A stretch of DNA of 6,061 nucleotides from Thermoguttaceae bacterium (GTDB lineage: Bacteria > Planctomycetota > Planctomycetia > Pirellulales > Thermoguttaceae), in contig JANLFZ010000383.1 in assembly GCA_024653385.1 (NCBI GenBank), positions 1 to 6,061 on the forward strand, given 5' to 3'. The notes under the pieces are model-generated. The model searched no databases and was not told the DNA's origin. It worked only from the letters and a program-made list of their open reading frames with translations. Positions 1 through 4,257 of the stretch are shown piece after piece (position 1 is the first letter of the stretch; each line of letters starts with the position of its first letter). Position numbers and translations under genes: made by a program.

Positions 1-504
1 CGAGAAGCCCGCGGCCAGGAGGTCCTGCTCGACCGACCGGCTTGGCGCCACGAGGGCGCCCGCCGCACGGCAGCACCGCCGGAACCGCCAGCCGCAAGGC
101 GTCTGGGCGTGCCAGCGGCAGTCGCCCGAAAGACCGGCCCCCTCGGCCCGCAACACCAAAGGCACGCGCCGGCCCAGGGCCCGCGCGGCGGCGTAGGCCT
201 CGTGGCGCAAGCGCGAGACGCAGACCACGTCGATCTCGCCGCGGCGGCGCCGGAGCCACCGGCCGATGCTGCGGGCGTAGCGCACGGTGCTCCAGGAGTC
301 GCGCGGGGCGTCGGCCAGCCGCTTCAGGCGGACGCCGCGGTAGAGCAGGTCGCGGGGCCAATGGGGCTGCCATCGCGCGGTGACGACGGTCACCTCCCAC
401 CCTTGGCCGGCCCACGCCGCGGCAAGGTCGGCGAGGTTCTTTTCGGCCCCACCCACCAGCGGCCAGAAGCGACGGGCCACCACGACCACCCTCAACGGAC
501 CCAC
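1..504 (-). CDS. GT4-type glycosyltransferase, N-terminal part (runs off left edge)
   Basis: The window shows the first 168 codons; the C-terminal half lies beyond base 1. The product looks like the acceptor-binding domain of a GT-B fold, GT4-type glycosyltransferase, which would move a sugar from a nucleotide-sugar to a glycan or lipid acceptor in the cytoplasm. Visible signs are a hydrophobic first strand (VVVVARRFWP, residues 6-15), the Gly-rich loop GGAE at 18-21, a second strand WEVTVVTAR at 36-44, a strand IDVVCVSR at 91-98, and VAPSRSVEQDLLAAGF at 152-167, which matches the usual end of this domain. The start is GTG at 504-502. A GGAGAG ribosome site (518-513) lies 8 bases upstream, inside the end of hpt. 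The GTG overlaps the hpt TAG stop by one base (TAGTG), so translational coupling is likely. No signal peptide is visible. Acceptor, donor and exact family cannot be told without the C-terminal nucleotide-sugar domain. Confidence 0.85.
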   Translation of the reverse strand, partial: MGPLRVVVVARRFWPLVGGAEKNLADLAAAWAGQGWEVTVVTARWQPHWPRDLLYRGVRLKRLADAPRDSWSTVRYARSIGRWLRRRRGEIDVVCVSRLRHEAYAAARALGRRVPLVLRAEGAGLSGDCRWHAQTPCGWRFRRCCRAAGALVAPSRSVEQDLLAAGFS

Positions 505-1037
505 TACCCGATCTCTCCGCTCATTTCGTGCGGCTCCAGGGCCGCGATGTAGGGGAGGTTGCGGTACATGTCGCGATAGTCGAGGCCGTAACCGACCACG
601 AAGGCGTCGGGGATGTCGAACGCCACGAAGTCGGGCTGGACGGGAACCTGGCAGCGACCCTGCTTGCGCAGCAACACGGCGGTGCGCACGCTCGCCGGAC
701 CCAGTTCGTCCAACTGGGGAATCAACTCCCAGATCGTGTTGCCCGTGTCGAAAATGTCGTCTACCAGCAGCACGTCGCGGTCGCGCACGTCGCTGGAAAG
801 CAGGTCGAAATTGACCACCAGCGGTCCCGGCCGGTTCGCGCCGCGGCAGCATCGGGCCAGAATCAGTTCCACGCGCAGCGGGATATCCAGCAGCCGGACC
901 AGATCGGCCAAGAGGACAATGCTGCCGATCATCACCCCGATCACGGTCAGCGGCCGGCCGGCATAGTGCTGCCGCAGCTTCTCCGCCATCTGCGCAATTC
1001 CTTTTCGCAACTGGTCTTCGGTCAACAGGACTTTCAT
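504..1037 (-). CDS. hpt: hypoxanthine(-guanine) phosphoribosyltransferase-like protein with diverged active site
   Basis: This is a 177-residue protein, normal length for bacterial HPRT, the cytoplasmic purine-salvage enzyme that joins hypoxanthine or guanine to PRPP to make IMP or GMP. The PRPP-binding motif is clear: VLLVDDIFDTGNT at 89-101. The C-terminal purine-site block DFVAFDIPDAFVVGYGLDY (136-154) and YRNLPYI (158-164) match the family closely. Several usual active-site residues differ. The PPi-loop Lys-Gly is Ile37-Gly38, the flexible-loop Ser-Tyr is Cys63-Cys64, and the Lys that contacts the purine 6-oxo group (Lys165 in human HPRT) aligns with Gln134. ATG at 1037 is chosen because GGGGA (1048-1044) lies 6 bases upstream; the in-frame TTG at 1058 would add seven residues and has no clear site. 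The fold is certain. Substrate preference, or even PRT activity, is less certain; this may be a normal variant of its lineage. The next gene overlaps its stop. Confidence 0.92.
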   Translation of the reverse strand: MKVLLTEDQLRKGIAQMAEKLRQHYAGRPLTVIGVMIGSIVLLADLVRLLDIPLRVELILARCCRGANRPGPLVVNFDLLSSDVRDRDVLLVDDIFDTGNTIWELIPQLDELGPASVRTAVLLRKQGRCQVPVQPDFVAFDIPDAFVVGYGLDYRDMYRNLPYIAALEPHEMSGEIG

Positions 1038-1085
1038 GGCGGTTCCCCAAGACGACAATCGGGCGATCAGATGCCCGAAGTCGAT

Positions 1086-1091
1086 ATTCTA
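1086..1091 (-). promoter_or_regulatory. possible -10 box for hpt
   Basis: On the minus strand this reads TAGAAT, five of six matches to the sigma70 -10 consensus, about 48 bases upstream of the hpt ATG. No good -35 hexamer sits at the right distance. The region upstream is a GC-only hairpin (1101-1120). This is a weak call based on one hexamer in an otherwise GC-rich spacer. Confidence 0.3.
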
Positions 1092-1100
1092 CGCCCGGCC

Positions 1101-1120
1101 GCCCCCGAACGACAGGGGGC
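1101..1120. repeat. inverted repeat, 6-bp GC stem (GCCCCC / GGGGGC)
   Basis: GCCCCC at 1101-1106 pairs with GGGGGC at 1115-1120 across an 8-base loop. It lies just upstream of the possible hpt -10 box, so it could overlap the -35 region or be an operator. A six-pair GC stem is easily found by chance in DNA of this composition. Confidence 0.35.
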
Positions 1121-1160
1121 GATGCCGCGTTTTCCGTGACCCTTTGCCGGCCGGTGGCAC

Positions 1161-1192
1161 GGCCGAAGCGCCGCGATGACCGTGGTTCGGCC
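1161..1192. repeat. inverted repeat, 7-bp arms (GGCCGAA / TTCGGCC)
   Basis: GGCCGAA at 1161-1167 and TTCGGCC at 1186-1192 are perfect inverted copies with an 18-base spacer. It is followed within six bases by the larger repeat at 1198-1231, so the two would form tandem hairpins if transcribed. The function is unknown. Confidence 0.4.
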
Positions 1193-1197
1193 TGGCG

Positions 1198-1231
1198 GGC
1201 CACGCCCTTCACCCGCGCTCAGGGCGTGGCC
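1198..1231. repeat. inverted repeat, 11-bp perfect stem
   Basis: GGCCACGCCCT (1198-1208) and AGGGCGTGGCC (1221-1231) are perfect inverted copies around a 12-base loop. It lies 27 bases upstream of the -35 hexamer of the right-facing promoter. No T-run follows on either strand and no gene ends nearby, so an intrinsic terminator is unlikely. An operator for a dimeric regulator or a structured transcript are the better readings. Confidence 0.55.
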
Positions 1232-1258
1232 ACCCGACCGCCGGTCCCAGCGGTTCCC

Positions 1259-1287
1259 TTGGCACCGCGGTCGCCGGAGGCTACATT
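1259..1287 (+). promoter_or_regulatory. sigma70-like promoter for the GH-A gene
   Basis: TTGGCA (1259-1264, five of six to TTGACA) is separated by exactly 17 bases from TACATT (1282-1287, four of six to TATAAT). Transcription would begin near 1294, giving a leader of about 53 bases before the ATG at 1347. This also argues against the in-frame ATG at 1305, which would be almost leaderless and has no ribosome site. Confidence 0.45.
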
Positions 1288-1346
1288 CGACCTCGTTCGG
1301 ATTCATGTCCCCAAGACGGGTTCTCGGCCGCATCGTGAGGTGCTCC

Positions 1347-2963
1347 ATGCGATTCCCAGGGCGATCGTGTTGTTCCAGGCGTCACGTCCGGCGCGGGGGT
1401 TTGCCGCTTTGCGTCCTCGTGGGGGTCGCTTTGGCGGCGTGCGTTTTCTCGGGCCGGCCCGCCGCGTCGTCCGAAGGTCTCCCCCCCGGCGAAAGCCGCC
1501 TGGGCATCAATCTGGCCGGGCCAGCCGACTGGAACACCGAATTGCCCTTCGTCGATGTGTTCCGCCTGTCGCGCCGTTGGATCAGTCAGCGCAAGGGCGA
1601 GCCGTGGGGCAAGGGCCCCGCGCTGGACCTCGACGCCAACGGCTGGGTGAAACGCCTCGAACCCGATTGCTGGGCCGAGACGCTGCTTTGCACCATCGAA
1701 GGGGGCCACTACCCGACGGGGCCGTATGTGTGCCTGTACGAGGGCGACGGGCAGATCGACTTCGGCAGCGCGCGCGAGGTCTCGCGCGAGCCGGGGCGGA
1801 TCGTCATCGAGCCCGAGGGACGAGGGGCGTTCTTCCTGCGACTGCGCCGGACGAACCCCGAGAACCCGGTGCGCGCGATCCGGGTCCTCATGCCGGGCTT
1901 CGAGAAGACGTACCGCGAGAACCCTTGGCACCCCGCCTTTCTTGCCCGGTGGCGCCACTTCAACACCATCCGCTTCATGGACTGGATGCTGACCAACGGC
2001 TCGAAGGTGCGGCGATGGTCCGACCGGCCCACGCCGGACCATGCCACCTTCACCGAGCGGGGCGTTCCCCTGGAACTGATGATCGACCTGTGCAACCGGC
2101 TCGGGGCGAACCCCTGGTTCTGCATGCCGCACGAGGCCGACGACGACTACGTGCGCCAATTCGCCCGGCAGGTCCGACGCGATCTGAAGCCCGGCTTGAA
2201 CGTCTACGTCGAGTACTCGAACGAGATCTGGAACTCGATCTTTGCCCAAACCCGTTACGCCAACGAGCAGGGGCAGAAGCGCGGGTTCGGCGAGAAGCCC
2301 TGGGAAGCCGGCTGGCGGTACAGCGCCGCGCGTTCGGTCGAGATGTTCGCCCTCTGGGAGGAGGCGTTCGGAGGGCGCGACCGGCTGGTCCGGGTGATCG
2401 CCTCGCAGGCGGCGGTTCCCTACATCGCCGAACAGAAATTGTCGTTTCGCGATGCCTTCCGGCATTGCGACGCCTTGGCCATCGCGCCGTACATGAGCTT
2501 CAACGTGCCGGCCAAGAGCGACCGCGGGCGCTCGGACCGGCTCGACGCCGACGCGGTGTCGCAATGGACCGTCGAGCAGGTATTGGACCACGTCGAGCAT
2601 CGCGCGCTGCCCGAGTGCATCCGTTGGATGCACGACAACAAAAAGGTCGCCGACAAGTACCGGGTGAAGCTGGTGGCCTACGAAGCCGGCCAGCACCTGG
2701 TCGGCGTGGGCGGCGGCGAGAACAACCAGCGCCTGACCGACTTGTTCATGGCCGCCAACCGCCACCCGCGCATGGGCCGGCTGTACACGCAGTACCTCGA
2801 TGCCTGGCGCGACGCCGGGGGCGACCTGTGCGCGGTGTTCTCGTCGGTGGGGCGGTTCAGCAAGTGGGGAAGCTGGGGGCTCTTGGAGTACTACGACGAC
2901 GACACGCCGAAGTTCAGGGCCGTGATGCAATGGAACGAGGCGAACCCGAGGCGTCGCCCCTAG
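1347..2963 (+). CDS. secreted clan GH-A glycoside hydrolase-like protein
   Basis: A 538-residue exported protein with a TIM-barrel glycosidase look, probably cutting or binding a polysaccharide outside the cytoplasm. ATG 1347 is chosen for GAGG (1337-1340) six bases upstream and because it begins a proper signal peptide: an Arg-rich start (2-17), a hydrophobic core at 19-34, then RPAASSEG. LAAC at 29-32 also fits a lipobox, so it could be a lipoprotein on Cys32. The mature part begins RLGINLAGPADWN (51-63). A stretch at about 95-185, rich in predicted beta strands, interrupts the barrel. RFMDWMLTN (209-217) and NVYVEYSNEIWNSIF (285-299) follow. Asn292-Glu293 fits the clan GH-A acid/base Asn-Glu pair, and Glu446 in KLVAYEAGQH (441-450) fits the nucleophile. 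I recognise the SNE(V/I)WN / YE(G/A)GQH pattern from uncharacterised bacterial proteins but cannot name a CAZy family or substrate. Its stop overlaps that of the convergent neighbour. Confidence 0.85.
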   Translation: MRFPGRSCCSRRHVRRGGLPLCVLVGVALAACVFSGRPAASSEGLPPGESRLGINLAGPADWNTELPFVDVFRLSRRWISQRKGEPWGKGPALDLDANGWVKRLEPDCWAETLLCTIEGGHYPTGPYVCLYEGDGQIDFGSAREVSREPGRIVIEPEGRGAFFLRLRRTNPENPVRAIRVLMPGFEKTYRENPWHPAFLARWRHFNTIRFMDWMLTNGSKVRRWSDRPTPDHATFTERGVPLELMIDLCNRLGANPWFCMPHEADDDYVRQFARQVRRDLKPGLNVYVEYSNEIWNSIFAQTRYANEQGQKRGFGEKPWEAGWRYSAARSVEMFALWEEAFGGRDRLVRVIASQAAVPYIAEQKLSFRDAFRHCDALAIAPYMSFNVPAKSDRGRSDRLDADAVSQWTVEQVLDHVEHRALPECIRWMHDNKKVADKYRVKLVAYEAGQHLVGVGGGENNQRLTDLFMAANRHPRMGRLYTQYLDAWRDAGGDLCAVFSSVGRFSKWGSWGLLEYYDDDTPKFRAVMQWNEANPRRRP

Positions 2964-4072
2964 GGGCCTTGGGAAACCCCGGTTTCGCCGCACGCGGCCA
3001 ACGCGAGAATGGCGTAGGCCGTGCCGTCGTGGCTGAGATAGTGCTTTTGGTCCTTCCAGAGCGAGCGGGTGAACCAGCGCCCGCTGGCCCGCTGATGGGT
3101 CTTCAGCCACTCCACGCCGCGTCGAAGGCGCGGGTCGTCGGCCGGGATGCCGGCGCGGCGGAGCACGTACACCGCGAAGCCGGTCCCGTAGCCGTCGCTC
3201 GAATCGAGGTCTTGCGGGGTTCCGTCGCAGCGCTGCCAATCGCCGAGGGTCGCCGCGCCCCAGCCGCCGTCGGCCTTCTGGCGCTCGAACAGGTCGCGCA
3301 CCACGTCGGCGCGCTGCGCATCGGTCATGATGCCCTCGACGCCAAGCGACGCCAACAGCCGCATCGCGCGGTGATGCAGATGCGCGGGGGGATGGCCGCG
3401 GAGGTACGCGCGAATCTTGTCGAGCCCGGCGCGCGCCGCCGGGGTCCGCGCGTACCCGTCCGGCGCCGCGCCCACGCCGATGGCCGCCACGGTCACGCCG
3501 TAATGATCGTCCACTTCCGAGGGCGGCTGGTTGTACTTCATCCAGTCGAAGCCGCCGTCGGCCCGCTGGAACGTCCACATGCGGTCCAGCGCCGCGCGGG
3601 TTGCCGGGTGCAGTCTGCCGGTGGTCATCGCGTCGTTTTGGGCGAGCACCGACGCGACCATGACCGCCTCGGTCGGGCGGAACTTCACGTCGCGAGGGTT
3701 CTCCGCCAGATGCTCGAGGGCCGAGCGGATCCGCTGGTGGGTCGGGTCCTTCCAGGCGACCGCCGGCCGGGCGACCAGATAGGCGTAGTCCGAGTGGCAA
3801 GCGAAGCACTTGCGTTCTTGTTGCCACTCCAGGGCCGCGGTATCGAGAAAGGCGATCGCCGCGCGCATCGAAAACTCGCGGCGGAACGGTTCGTCGGGAC
3901 GATTCGGGCCGGGAGCCGTGGCGGCGGCCGCGGCCGGCTTCTCGGCAGCACGCGATGCGCCGCCCGGCAACCGGGGGATCCATGCCGCCGCGAGGATCGC
4001 CGCCAACCCCATCGCCGCCGAAAGACCCGGCACTTGGCCGGCACGTCGCCGTCGCATCAGGGACATCATCAT
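2960..4072 (-). CDS. exported terpenoid-cyclase-fold (squalene cyclase/prenyltransferase-repeat) protein with a c-type haem motif
   Basis: A 370-residue protein with an export signal: MMMSLMRRRR, a hydrophobic stretch at 15-32, and a likely cut near ASRAAEK (39-45), followed by an Ala/Pro-rich linker. The body looks like an alpha/alpha toroid of the squalene-hopene cyclase/prenyltransferase superfamily. QW-like repeats are FQRADGGFDW (168-177), RQKADGGWG (264-272) and VEWLKTHQRASGRW (320-333). CFACH at 89-93 is a CxxCH c-type haem site, which fits export because haem c is attached outside the cytoplasm. No DxDD cyclase motif is visible; the nearest, DLDSSD (288-293), does not fit. At 370 residues it is far shorter than the roughly 630-residue hopene cyclases, so terpene cyclisation is unlikely. 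ATG 4072 is chosen over nearby in-frame ATGs because GGAG lies 7 bases upstream (4083-4080). An electron-transfer or carbohydrate-related role is possible, but the function is unknown. Confidence 0.85.
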   Translation of the reverse strand: MMMSLMRRRRAGQVPGLSAAMGLAAILAAAWIPRLPGGASRAAEKPAAAAATAPGPNRPDEPFRREFSMRAAIAFLDTAALEWQQERKCFACHSDYAYLVARPAVAWKDPTHQRIRSALEHLAENPRDVKFRPTEAVMVASVLAQNDAMTTGRLHPATRAALDRMWTFQRADGGFDWMKYNQPPSEVDDHYGVTVAAIGVGAAPDGYARTPAARAGLDKIRAYLRGHPPAHLHHRAMRLLASLGVEGIMTDAQRADVVRDLFERQKADGGWGAATLGDWQRCDGTPQDLDSSDGYGTGFAVYVLRRAGIPADDPRLRRGVEWLKTHQRASGRWFTRSLWKDQKHYLSHDGTAYAILALAACGETGVSQGP

Positions 4073-4093
4073 GGTTCGTCTCCGAAGTGACAG

Positions 4094-4120
4094 GCGCCAA
4101 GGTAATCGCGCCTTGGGCGC
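4094..4120. repeat. imperfect inverted repeat in the leader of the haem/cyclase-like gene
   Basis: GCGCCAAGG (4094-4102) and CCTTGGGCGC (4111-4120) are inverted copies, with one extra G in the second arm and an 8-base loop. It ends 22 bases upstream of the minus-strand ATG at 4072, so a hairpin could form in that gene's 5' leader or overlap its promoter. A -35-like TTGCCA lies beside it (minus strand, 4127-4122), but no convincing -10 follows. Confidence 0.4.
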
Positions 4121-4152
4121 ATGGCAAGCCCGCCGCGGCGTTGGTGCCCGAA

Positions 4153-4165
4153 GGGGACTGTCCCC
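4153..4165. promoter_or_regulatory. perfect palindrome GGGGAC-T-GTCCCC, possible operator or dispersed repeat unit
   Basis: A 13-base perfect palindrome sits near the middle of the 185-bp divergent spacer, 81 bases from the left start and 93 from the right start. It could be a shared operator for both divergent genes. It could equally be one copy of a short intergenic repeat spread through the genome. The sequence alone does not decide between these. Confidence 0.4.
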
Positions 4166-4201
4166 GTGCACGGTTACCGGGCGATGCGTGGCCGCGGGCA
4201 G

Positions 4202-4231
4202 TTGCGTGGCCACCTTGCCGCCGGCTAAAAT
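4202..4231 (+). promoter_or_regulatory. sigma70-like promoter for the discoidin/GH39-like gene
   Basis: TAAAAT (4226-4231) is five of six to the -10 consensus and stands out in this GC-rich DNA. An 18-base spacer separates it from a weak -35, TTGCGT (4202-4207, three of six). Transcription would start near 4238, leaving about 20 bases of leader that hold the ribosome site AGGGAG (4245-4250). Confidence 0.45.
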
Positions 4232-4257
4232 GCCCGCGTTCTCGAGGGAGACAGCGT

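Larger units (their letters stand above)
1038..1346. other. 309-bp divergent intergenic region between hpt and the GH-A gene
   Basis: No convincing gene is present here. Open frames cross it on both strands, but they are Arg/Pro/Gly-rich, have no domain or suitable ribosome site, and are what GC-rich DNA gives by chance. It contains a probable promoter for the right-hand gene (1259-1287), a possible -10 box for hpt (1086-1091) and three inverted repeats (1101-1120, 1161-1192, 1198-1231). Both flanking genes start at its edges, so the hairpins cannot be terminators for either of them. They are better candidates for regulator binding, leader RNA structure or a small RNA. Confidence 0.6.

Noticed and set aside
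42..552. Plus-strand frames opposite the glycosyltransferase
   Set aside because: The minus strand carries a clear GT-B N-terminal domain with a ribosome site. The plus frames are Arg/Gly/Ala-rich without motifs.
1198..1231. The 11-bp inverted repeat as an intrinsic terminator
   Set aside because: No T-run follows on either strand and both neighbouring genes start, rather than end, at this spacer.
1067..1348. A 93-codon minus-strand frame filling the divergent spacer
   Set aside because: It has no family resemblance, overlaps the inverted repeats and both promoter calls, and its composition is that of chance GC-rich frames.
3193..3210. DLDSSD (residues 288-293 of the haem/cyclase-like protein) as the DxDD catalytic motif of hopene cyclases
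   Set aside because: It does not match Asp-x-Asp-Asp and sits late in a short protein, so it does not support cyclase activity.
1136..4090. A 984-codon plus-strand open frame crossing the whole middle of the window
   Set aside because: It runs out of frame through the GH-A gene and then antisense through the haem/cyclase-like gene. It is Arg/Pro/Gly-rich and has no domain motifs. Long stop-free shadows are normal at this GC content.
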